Shown here: piece by piece, positions 43,257-49,996 of the stretch | Numbering within the stretch: the stretch's first letter is position 1 | Layout: the number at the start of each line of letters is the position of its first letter | Assembly: GCF_000308815.1 (NCBI RefSeq) | Contig: NZ_BAFX01000104.1 | Location: 37,508 to 101,507, forward strand | Reading direction: 5' to 3' | DNA from: Nocardia concava NBRC 100430 | Lineage (GTDB): Bacteria; Actinomycetota; Actinomycetes; Mycobacteriales; Mycobacteriaceae | DNA length: 64,000 bases | Program-made: the position numbers and the translations under genes | Notes under the pieces: generated by a model | The model's database searches: none | Told to the model about the DNA's origin: nothing | The model's input: only the letters and a program-made list of their open reading frames with translations

Positions 43257-44027
43257 ATGGAGCGTTTTGATGGTCGGCGAGTAGTGATTACCGGGGCCGG
43301 GTCGGGGATTGGGCGGGCTACCGTGCATCGGATCTTGGCTGAGGGGGGTCGGGTCGTGGGGGCGGATGTGAATGAGGCCGGGTTGGCGGAGACTGCCAAG
43401 CAGGCCGCCGAGAACGGGAATGCGGATCGGCTCACGACGCTGGCGATCGATATCGCCGAAGAGGAGTCGGTGAAGGTGGGGGTCGCGGCTGCTGTCGAGA
43501 ACCTCGGCGGGATCGATGCGTTGATCAATGCGGCGGGGATTCTGCGGTCGGCGCATACGCATGAGATGCCGTTGGCGGACTTCAACAGGATCATCACCGT
43601 GAATCTGACCGGCACGTTCCTGATGATCAAGGAAGCGCTCCCGCGGCTGCTGGAATCCGACAAGGGTGTGATCGTGAACTTCACGTCCACTTCGGCGTTC
43701 TTTGCGCATCCGTACATGTCCGCGTACGCCGCGTCCAAGGGCGGGATCATGTCGATGACTCATGCACTGGCCGCGGAGTACTCGAAGCAGGGGCTGCGCG
43801 TGGTTGCTGTTGCGCCCGGGTCGATTTCTAGTGATATGACCGATGGGAAGGGGCCGGGGCTGCCTGCTGACGCCGATCTGAGCCTGTTCATGAAGTTGGC
43901 TCCGGGGATCGGGCAGGGGTTTGCCTCGCCGGATACCGTTGCGGGCGTTGTGGCGATGCTCGCGTCGGATGATGGTGCGTTCATTACCGGTACCGAGATT
44001 CGGATCGACGGCGGCACGCATTACTGA
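43257..44027 (+). CDS. Short-chain dehydrogenase/reductase
   Basis: 256 residues, classical SDR. Cofactor motif TGAGSGIG (13-20), NAAG motif INAAGILR, catalytic Ser in NFTSTSAFF and YAASK. D in GADVNEAG after strand 2 favours NAD(H). It ends with the usual TGTEIRIDGG. AGGAG lies seven bases before the ATG. The substrate is unknown; control by the divergent TetR is likely. Confidence 0.93.
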   Translation: MERFDGRRVVITGAGSGIGRATVHRILAEGGRVVGADVNEAGLAETAKQAAENGNADRLTTLAIDIAEEESVKVGVAAAVENLGGIDALINAAGILRSAHTHEMPLADFNRIITVNLTGTFLMIKEALPRLLESDKGVIVNFTSTSAFFAHPYMSAYAASKGGIMSMTHALAAEYSKQGLRVVAVAPGSISSDMTDGKGPGLPADADLSLFMKLAPGIGQGFASPDTVAGVVAMLASDDGAFITGTEIRIDGGTHY

Positions 44028-44062
44028 CAGCCGCATTGCGAAGCTGACAGCCGCATTGCGAA
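44024..44062 (+). repeat. 19-bp tandem direct repeat across the SDR stop codon
   Basis: CTGACAGCCGCATTGCGAA occurs at 44024-44042 and again at 44044-44062, a 20-bp period. The first copy contains the SDR stop codon and the second runs into the terminator. Probably a slippage duplication. Confidence 0.85.
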
Positions 44063-44093
44063 CGGCCCCGCGGGAGAGTTGAGCGGGGCCGTT
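44061..44093 (+). terminator. Terminator of the SDR gene
   Basis: An 11-bp perfect inverted repeat AACGGCCCCGC / GCGGGGCCGTT with an 11-base loop. Confidence 0.85.
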
Positions 44094-44242
44094 GCCTCGC
44101 AATGGGTTTCGTCCGTTTTGTGATCTTTGGCATAGTGCATGCCATAGGGTTTGACGGTATTTACCGCGACAGATCTACTGTCACGTGGTCGCGCTCACAT
44201 CGGCAAGCCGGGGCGACCGAGGCTAGACCGCAAGGGGGGTCC

Positions 44243-44962
44243 ATGGCGAAGCACCGTAGGCAGACGGCAACTCAGCGCGTATTGCTGCGCGCCGCAGTCT
44301 CCGCTATCCCGATGACCGCGGTGCTGGGCATCAGCGCCGTCGCGCAGGCCGCGCCGCAACCCGGTGTGACGCAGCCGGATCCGGGCTCCCCCAATTCCGG
44401 TGGCGCCCAGCCGGGCGTCACCGTGACCCCGCCGCCGGCTCAGCACGTCACGCCGCAGGACGACGCGCAAGGCGTTGCGCCGCAAAGCGATTACGCCCCG
44501 ACCCGGCCGGACACGAAGCGCGACTACCCCGCCGCGCCGATCCAGCCGGGCGAACTGCACGCACCGGAGCCGACGCCGGACATCGGCGTGATCGTCCCCA
44601 CGAACCCGCGTGAACTACGCGCCGGTGACCTCACCACCATCGCCCCGGACTTCCTCAGCGATGAGCAGGTCGCCCAGATCAACGCCGTGCTGGCGGGTCC
44701 CGAAGCCCAGATCTCGCAATTCACCCGCTCCATCGGCGTCCCGCCCAGCCGCGCCGACCATATCGCCGCGGGCGCCTTGGCCGGAGCCGCGGGCGGCGCC
44801 GTCATCGGTTGCATCGCGGGCGCGGCCATCGCGACGCTTCCGTTCGGCCCGATCGCTCCGCTCGTCTTCGCGATGACCGGACCGCCCGGATGCGCGATCG
44901 GCGGCGTGGTCGGCCTGGCCGCCGGAACCGTCCTCGGCGCGGGAACCGGCGCACTGATCTGA
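44243..44962 (+). CDS. Secreted protein with Pro-rich linker and glycine-zipper C-terminus
   Basis: 239 residues from ATG 44243 after AAGGGGGG. A Sec signal peptide (about 1-37, ends AVAQA-AP) is followed by a Pro/Gln/Gly-rich linker (38-115). A small domain (116-165: LRAGDLTTIAPDFLSDEQVAQ is cut at the turn) leads to a C-terminal pair of hydrophobic, Gly/Ala-rich stretches (170-239) of glycine-zipper type. It probably sits in the cell envelope. I do not recognise a family; such proteins are common in Nocardia and Rhodococcus. An earlier ATG at 44102 would spoil the signal peptide. Confidence 0.72.
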   Translation: MAKHRRQTATQRVLLRAAVSAIPMTAVLGISAVAQAAPQPGVTQPDPGSPNSGGAQPGVTVTPPPAQHVTPQDDAQGVAPQSDYAPTRPDTKRDYPAAPIQPGELHAPEPTPDIGVIVPTNPRELRAGDLTTIAPDFLSDEQVAQINAVLAGPEAQISQFTRSIGVPPSRADHIAAGALAGAAGGAVIGCIAGAAIATLPFGPIAPLVFAMTGPPGCAIGGVVGLAAGTVLGAGTGALI

Positions 44963-45084
44963 TCTCGGCGCCAAGAGGTTTCAGGGTTGCTCAGGGTCGA
45001 GGGTCATACAAAAGAACCATTCGGCCCTGAATTCACAGGAAAACCGTTCCTCAGCCGGAGGGTGCTCGGGCACAGTTGCTGAGC

Positions 45085-45378
45085 ATGACGTCGATATCTC
45101 TTCGCCGGATCGGCGGCCGGGTGGCCGTGGCCGGTGCTATCGCTTTGATTCCCCTTGCCGCGGTGACGATTCCGGCCTCCGCGGAGGTTCCGCTGGACAA
45201 CGCGCCGGCCGATGTGGCCTGGCCGCACAACCACAACAACAACCCGTGGTGGGATCGGGATCACGACGATTGGCGGCACGGGCCCGATCGCAATGACTGG
45301 AACCGCGGCTTCCCGGGCTGGTGGAACAACAACGACGACTGCTGGCGAAACGGGCTGCCGCACACCGGAAGCTGGTAA
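45085..45378 (+). CDS. Small secreted Trp/Asn/Asp/His-rich protein
   Basis: 97 residues. Signal peptide 1-33 (SLRRIGGRVAVAGAIALIPL..., ending IPASA). The mature 64 residues are dominated by Trp (10), Asn, Asp, His and Arg, for example NHNNNPWWDRDHDD and FPGWWNNNDDCWRNG, with one cysteine. ATG 45085 is used; a TTG three codons upstream is nearer to GGAGGG and may be the real start. Unknown function; the composition suggests metal or glycan binding, without proof. Confidence 0.65.
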   Translation: MTSISLRRIGGRVAVAGAIALIPLAAVTIPASAEVPLDNAPADVAWPHNHNNNPWWDRDHDDWRHGPDRNDWNRGFPGWWNNNDDCWRNGLPHTGSW

Positions 45379-45423
45379 CAACCGAATACTTCGCGCGTAC
45401 ACACCCCCTTCACGCGCGAATAG

Positions 45424-45458
45424 CGAAGGCCCGCCGGGGAATCCCCGACGGGCCTTCG
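45424..45458. terminator. Bidirectional terminator upstream of the ilvC end
   Basis: CGAAGGCCCG / CGGGCCTTCG, a 10-bp stem with an inner GGGGAATCCCC stem, between the convergent small secreted gene and ilvC. Confidence 0.85.
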
Positions 45459-45480
45459 TGCTATCGAAAAGCCGGAAACC

Positions 45481-46494
45481 TTAGGCGGTTTCGGTGATCG
45501 GCCGGTCGACCCAGCTCATCAGGCCGCGCAGCTTGGCGCCGGTGACCTCGATCGGGTGCTCGGCGTTGGCCTTGCGCAGACCCTCGAGCTCCTTGTTGCC
45601 GCCCTCGACGTTGGCGACCAGGCGCTTGACGAAGGTGCCGTCCTGGATGTCGGTCAGGATCGCCTTCATGCGCTCCTTGGTGCCGGCGTCGATGACGCGC
45701 GGGCCCGACAGGTAGCCACCGAACTCGGCGGTGTCGGACACCGAGTAGTTCATGCGCGCGATGCCGCCCTCGTACATCAGGTCGACGATCAGCTTGAGCT
45801 CGTGCAGCACCTCGAAGTAGGCCATCTCCGGCGCGTAACCGGCCTCGACCATGACCTCGAAACCGGTCTTGACCAGTTCCTCGGTGCCGCCGCAGAGCAC
45901 GGCCTGCTCACCGAAGAGGTCGGTCTCGGTCTCTTCCTTGAAGGTGGTCTTGATGACGCCCGCGCGGGTGCCGCCGATGCCCTTGGCGTAGGACAGGGCC
46001 AGCGCCTGGCCGTTGCCGGTCGGGTCCTGGTCGATGGCGATCAGGGCTGGAACGCCCTTGCCGTCGACGAACTGACGACGCACCAGGTGGCCGGGGCCCT
46101 TCGGGGCGACCATGCCGACGGTGACGTTGGCCGGAGCCTTGATCAGACCGAAGTGGATGTTCAGGCCGTGGCCGAAGAACAGCGCGTCGCCGTCCTTCAG
46201 GTGCGGCTCGATGTCGTTGGTGAAGATCGACGCTTGCGCGGTGTCGGGCGCGAGGACCATGATCACGTCGGCCCACTCGGCGACCTCGGCCGGAGTGCCG
46301 ACGGTCAGGCCGGCCTCTTCGGCCTTGGCGCGGGACTTCGAGCCCTCCTTGAGGCCGATGCGCACGTCGACGCCGGAGTCGCGCAGGCTCAGCGAGTGGG
46401 CGTGGCCCTGCGAGCCGTAGCCGATGACGGCGACCTTCTTGCCCTGGATGATCGACAGGTCAGCGTCGTCGTCATAGAACATCTCGACTGCCAC
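45481..46494 (-). CDS. ilvC: Ketol-acid reductoisomerase
   Basis: Second common step of isoleucine/valine synthesis: NADPH-dependent isomerisation and reduction of acetohydroxy acids. 337 residues, the short class I form. GYGSQGHAHS is the cofactor loop, MVAPKGPGHLVRRQF and DLFGEQAVLCGG are catalytic, and SDTAEFGGYLSGPR closes the active site. GTG start at 46494 with AAGGAG nine bases upstream. The 146-base gap to ilvN shows no strong terminator, so it is likely in the ilvBNC transcript. Confidence 0.97.
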   Translation of the reverse strand: MAVEMFYDDDADLSIIQGKKVAVIGYGSQGHAHSLSLRDSGVDVRIGLKEGSKSRAKAEEAGLTVGTPAEVAEWADVIMVLAPDTAQASIFTNDIEPHLKDGDALFFGHGLNIHFGLIKAPANVTVGMVAPKGPGHLVRRQFVDGKGVPALIAIDQDPTGNGQALALSYAKGIGGTRAGVIKTTFKEETETDLFGEQAVLCGGTEELVKTGFEVMVEAGYAPEMAYFEVLHELKLIVDLMYEGGIARMNYSVSDTAEFGGYLSGPRVIDAGTKERMKAILTDIQDGTFVKRLVANVEGGNKELEGLRKANAEHPIEVTGAKLRGLMSWVDRPITETA

Positions 46495-46640
46495 TTTGGG
46501 TGCTCCTTCTTGGATTCTGGATTAAGCAATTTGTGGATCCCGGCCAAAAGCTCGCCGGGATGACGGGCACAGCATGCCCGTATGACGGGCGGGTGGCCGC
46601 CGCGACGCCGGGTTACCGGTGAGTCGCGGCAGCCGTACAA

Positions 46641-47144
46641 CTAACGAGTCGCGGTGATGGACTTGGGTCCACGGCCCACGGCGACAACTCCGGACTGCAC
46701 GATCTCACGGATCCCGTACGGCTCCATCATGCGCAGCAGCGCGTCGAGCTTGGAGCGGGTGCCGGTGGCCTCGATGGTCAGCGCGTCGGGCGACACGTCG
46801 ATCACCTTGGCGCGGAACAGGTTCACGGCCTCGATCACCTGGGTACGCACGCTGGCGTCGGCGCGCACCTTCACCAGGATCAGCTCGCGGGCGACGGAGC
46901 TCTCCGTGTCCTGCTCGACGATCTTGATGACGTTCACCAGCTTGTTCAGCTGCTTGGTGACCTGCTCGAGCGGCAGGTCCTCCACGGTCACGACGATGGT
47001 CATACGCGAGATCTCGGGGATCTCGGTGCCGCCGACCGCCAGCGACTGGATATTGAAGCCGCGACGGGAGAACAGCGACGCCACGCGCGCCAGCACGCCC
47101 GGCTTGTCCTCCACCAGCACGGAGAGGGTGTGGGTGGTGGTCAT
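46641..47144 (-). CDS. ilvN: Acetolactate synthase small (regulatory) subunit
   Basis: 167 residues. N-terminal ACT domain (THTLSVLVEDKPGVLARVASLFSRRGFN is cut at its turns) that binds valine for feedback control of IlvB, and a C-terminal ALS_ss domain. Its ATG overlaps the ilvB stop (ATGA), so the two subunits are coupled. Start fixed by this overlap. Confidence 0.97.
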   Translation of the reverse strand: MTTTHTLSVLVEDKPGVLARVASLFSRRGFNIQSLAVGGTEIPEISRMTIVVTVEDLPLEQVTKQLNKLVNVIKIVEQDTESSVARELILVKVRADASVRTQVIEAVNLFRAKVIDVSPDALTIEATGTRSKLDALLRMMEPYGIREIVQSGVVAVGRGPKSITATR

Positions 47145-49096
47145 TCCTGGGTCCCCTTCTGGGAGGCGCGCTCGTGAGCCGCCAGAGAAGCCTGCTCGTG
47201 CGACATGGCCTCGTGGATGACGGCCGGCTCGGAGATCGACTCGTCGTCGTCGAACAGCGGGCGGATGCCGCGCGCGGCCATGATCTCGTCGTTGGAGGTG
47301 CCGGCGGCGACCATCGGCCACACCTGCGCGTCCTTGCCGACGATGAAGTCGATCACCACGGGACGGTCGTTGATCGACTGCGCCTCGCGGATCGCGGCCT
47401 CCACGTCCTCTTCCTTCTCCACGCGAATGCCATGGCAGCCCAGGGCTTCCGCGAGCTTCACGAAGTCCGGGATGCGCAGGGTGTGGGTGCCCAGGTCGGT
47501 GTTGGAGTAGCGCTGCTCGTAGAACAGGGTCTGCCACTGGCGGACCATGCCCAGGTTGCCGTTGTTGATCAGCGCGACCTTGATCGGCACGCCCTCGACG
47601 GCACAGGTGGCCAGCTCCTGGTTGGTCATCTGGAAGCAGCCGTCACCGTCGATGGCCCAGACCTCGCGGTCCGGCATGCCCATCTTGGCGCCCATGGCGG
47701 CGGGCACGGCGTAGCCCATGGTGCCCAGGCCACCGGAATTCAGCCAGGTGCGCGGCTTCTCGTACTTGACGAACTGCGCGGCCCACATCTGGTGCTGGCC
47801 GACGCCGGCACAGTAGATGGCGTCGGGACCGGCCATCTGTCCCAGCTTCTCGATCACGAACTCGGGCGAGAGCGAACCGTCGGACGGGGTCTTCCAGCCC
47901 AGCGGGTAGCTGTCGCGGACACCGCTCAGGTAGGTCCACCAGTCGGTGAGATCCAGCAGCGGGGCCTTGCCCGAACCGGCCGGGTCGGCCTTCAGGGTCT
48001 CGATGAGCTCGGTGATGACCTCGCGGCAGTCGCCCACGATCGGCACGTCCGCGTGGCGGTTCTTGCCGATCTCGGCCGGGTCGATGTCGGCGTGGATCAC
48101 CTTGGCGCCCACCGCGAACGAGTCCAGCTGACCGGTGACGCGGTCGTCGAAACGCGCGCCCAGGGTGATCAGCAGATCCGAACGCTGCAGTGCCGCAACG
48201 GCTCCCACGGTGCCGTGCATACCGGGCATACCCATGTTGAGGGTGTGCGAGTCCGGGAACGCGCCGCGCGCCATCAGGGTGGTGACCACCGGGATGCCGG
48301 TCAGCTCGGCGAGCTCGAGCAGCTCCTCGTTGGCGTCGGCCTTGATGACACCGCCGCCGACGTAGAGCACGGGCTGCTTGGCTTCCATGATCATCCGGGC
48401 GGCCTCGCGCACCTGCTTACCGTGCGGCTTGGTAACCGGACGGTAGCCGGGCAGCTTCATCTCCGGCGGCCAGGAGAAGGTGGTCTGCGCCTGCAGCACA
48501 TCCTTCGGGATGTCGACCAGGACCGCGCCCGGGCGGCCGGTGGCGGCCAGGTGGAACGCCTCGGCGATCATGCGCGGGATGTCGATCGGGTCGGTCACCA
48601 GGAAGTTGTGCTTGGTGCACGCCATGGTGATGCCCGAGATGTCAGCTTCCTGGAAGGCGTCAGTACCGATCAGCGAGCGGCCGACCTGACCGGTGATGGC
48701 CACCAGCGGCACGGAGTCCATCTGCGCGTCCGCGATCGGGGTGACCAGGTTGGTGGCGCCGGGGCCCGAAGTGGCCATGCAGACACCGACCTTGCCGGTT
48801 GCCTGGGCGTAGCCGGTCGCGGCGTGACCCGCGCCCTGCTCGTGACGCACCAGCACGTGGCGAACCTTGGTCGAGTCGAACAGCGGGTCGTAGACGGGAA
48901 GAATCGCACCGCCCGGAATACCGAAAACCGTGTCGACGCCGAGCTCCTCGAGGGAGCGAACGACGGACTGCGCGCCGGTGACCCGCTCGGGCGGGACCTG
49001 GCGGCGGTTCGGGGTCGCGGCCGGAGCCGCGGCGGGCTGGGCCGAGGGCGCCGGCTTACGGGCCGAGGGCCCGGGCCTTGCGGTAGGTGCGCTCAC
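47141..49096 (-). CDS. ilvB: Acetolactate synthase large subunit
   Basis: TPP-, FAD- and Mg-dependent first common step of branched-chain synthesis. 651 residues, including an Ala/Pro-rich N-terminal extension of about 35 residues seen in actinobacterial IlvB. FGIPGGAILPVYD holds the catalytic Glu region; the TPP motif is GDGCFQMTNQELAT...NNGN. GTG start at 49096 with AAAGGA nine bases upstream. Expression is probably attenuated through the leader peptide and terminator just upstream. Confidence 0.97.
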   Translation of the reverse strand: MSAPTARPGPSARKPAPSAQPAAAPAATPNRRQVPPERVTGAQSVVRSLEELGVDTVFGIPGGAILPVYDPLFDSTKVRHVLVRHEQGAGHAATGYAQATGKVGVCMATSGPGATNLVTPIADAQMDSVPLVAITGQVGRSLIGTDAFQEADISGITMACTKHNFLVTDPIDIPRMIAEAFHLAATGRPGAVLVDIPKDVLQAQTTFSWPPEMKLPGYRPVTKPHGKQVREAARMIMEAKQPVLYVGGGVIKADANEELLELAELTGIPVVTTLMARGAFPDSHTLNMGMPGMHGTVGAVAALQRSDLLITLGARFDDRVTGQLDSFAVGAKVIHADIDPAEIGKNRHADVPIVGDCREVITELIETLKADPAGSGKAPLLDLTDWWTYLSGVRDSYPLGWKTPSDGSLSPEFVIEKLGQMAGPDAIYCAGVGQHQMWAAQFVKYEKPRTWLNSGGLGTMGYAVPAAMGAKMGMPDREVWAIDGDGCFQMTNQELATCAVEGVPIKVALINNGNLGMVRQWQTLFYEQRYSNTDLGTHTLRIPDFVKLAEALGCHGIRVEKEEDVEAAIREAQSINDRPVVIDFIVGKDAQVWPMVAAGTSNDEIMAARGIRPLFDDDESISEPAVIHEAMSHEQASLAAHERASQKGTQE

Positions 49097-49149
49097 CGTC
49101 TTGGTTCCTTTACTGCTTGTCGTTCCAGTTCATGGACTTGCCTGAACAC

Positions 49150-49185
49150 AAAAAAGCCCCCGACAGCCAGGTGGCTGTTCGAGGG
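49150..49185 (-). terminator. Transcription attenuator in the ilvB leader
   Basis: On the minus strand, a GC-rich hairpin (ACAGCC/GGCTGT core, extended by CCCTCG/CGGGGG with one bulge) is followed directly by TTTTTT (49155-49150). It lies 54 bases upstream of the ilvB start and downstream of the leader peptide, the arrangement of ribosome-mediated attenuation. Confidence 0.85.
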
Positions 49186-49233
49186 TGGCGCGTCGCAGCT
49201 GCGAGCTGACGTAAATGACCTACAGTCGTCGGC

Positions 49234-49281
49234 TCAGCGCTGGACGCGCCGGCCGATTACGAGAAGCTCGGTTCGATTCAC
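49234..49281 (-). CDS. ilvB leader peptide (15 residues, Leu-Leu-Val-Ile)
   Basis: GTG start at 49281; the peptide is MNRTELLVIGRRVQR. The central run LLVI holds all three branched-chain amino acids. A terminator hairpin with a U-tract starts about 50 bases downstream. Starvation for any of the three would stall the ribosome at LLVI and should favour an alternative fold that frees ilvB. Such a leader is known for ilvBNC of Corynebacterium glutamicum. The Shine-Dalgarno is weak (GTCGAG). Confidence 0.75.
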   Translation of the reverse strand: MNRTELLVIGRRVQR

Positions 49282-49334
49282 GCGCTCGACGGTAATTGCG
49301 CGTTGGTCGTTCAGTCAAACAGCTGACCTATTGG

Positions 49335-49353
49335 GTCTCATTATGTGAGACAG
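49335..49353. promoter_or_regulatory. GTCTCA-N5-TGAGAC operator in the ilvB promoter region
   Basis: A perfect 6-bp dyad GTCTCA-TTATG-TGAGAC followed by AG. On the minus strand its centre reads CATAAT, a plausible -10 element for the ilvB leader transcript, so a bound repressor would block it. The right half with its next bases is TGAGACAG, also present at 5033-5040 and 9440-9447. Confidence 0.55.
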
Positions 49354-49396
49354 TGCGGTTATTCGGGTCCGTTCACCATGATGCAAGGATGTGGGT

Positions 49397-49909
49397 GTGT
49401 CCTCACAGCATCAGTCCGTGCCACCTGCGCCATCGTCCCATACGCCGGAGTCCGAATCGGACGCGGGTCACGTGATCCGCATTCCCCGCCTCGCTCACCT
49501 CGGGGTGTTTCTGCTGCTCTTCTGCGTGGCCTTCCCGTTCTTCGGCTGGCCGCAGGTGCTGTGGATCCTGTTCGCGATTCCGCTGGTCGTCGCGATCTGG
49601 GTGGAGCGCACCCGGACTCGCGTCTCGGACAATGGGATCGACACCCGCACCCTGTTCGGCTCGCGCCACATCGACTGGGCCGACATCAAGGGGCTGGTCA
49701 TCCCCAAGCGCGGTTATCTGAAGCTGCACCTGTCCGACGACTCGGATGTGACCTTGCCCGCAGTGGGATACGGACAGCTCCCGGCTCTGATCGCCGCCTC
49801 GAACGGACGCATCCCGGATCCCTTCGCCGAGCCGGAGACCGAACCGGACACCGAAACCGAAGCGGCCACCGACCAGGACGCCGACAAGGGCGAGTCCGCG
49901 CCGGAGTAA
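49397..49909 (+). CDS. Membrane PH-domain protein (Cfp6/Rv3004-like)
   Basis: 170 residues from GTG 49397, with AAGGA seven bases upstream (a GTG two codons earlier is too close). Two membrane segments (about 30-66: LAHLGVFLLLFCVAFPFFG, VLWILFAIPLVVAIW) are followed by a bacterial PH-like domain (TRTRVSDNGIDTRTLFGSRHIDW, WADIKGLVIPKRG). An acidic Glu/Asp/Thr tail ends the protein. Same place as M. tuberculosis cfp6, divergent from ilvB. Function unknown. Confidence 0.8.
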   Translation: MSSQHQSVPPAPSSHTPESESDAGHVIRIPRLAHLGVFLLLFCVAFPFFGWPQVLWILFAIPLVVAIWVERTRTRVSDNGIDTRTLFGSRHIDWADIKGLVIPKRGYLKLHLSDDSDVTLPAVGYGQLPALIAASNGRIPDPFAEPETEPDTETEAATDQDADKGESAPE

Positions 49910-49996
49910 CGTTGAGCCCCGCTGGAAACGTTTCGAGGACGTTGTTCCGGCCAGTCGCTTAACAGCCCACTGCGACACGAACCGAGGACCTGACCA

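Noticed and set aside
14329..45480. Prophage or ICE covering the accessory block
   Set aside because: No integrase, portal, terminase, relaxase or conjugation gene was seen, and no att repeat at the edges.
47174..49348. A 724-residue plus-strand frame opposite ilvB, and similar long frames opposite serA, leuC, the GHKL-nuclease and the permease
   Set aside because: High-GC codon structure keeps the antisense frame open; no motifs, no Shine-Dalgarno, and the minus-strand genes are certain.
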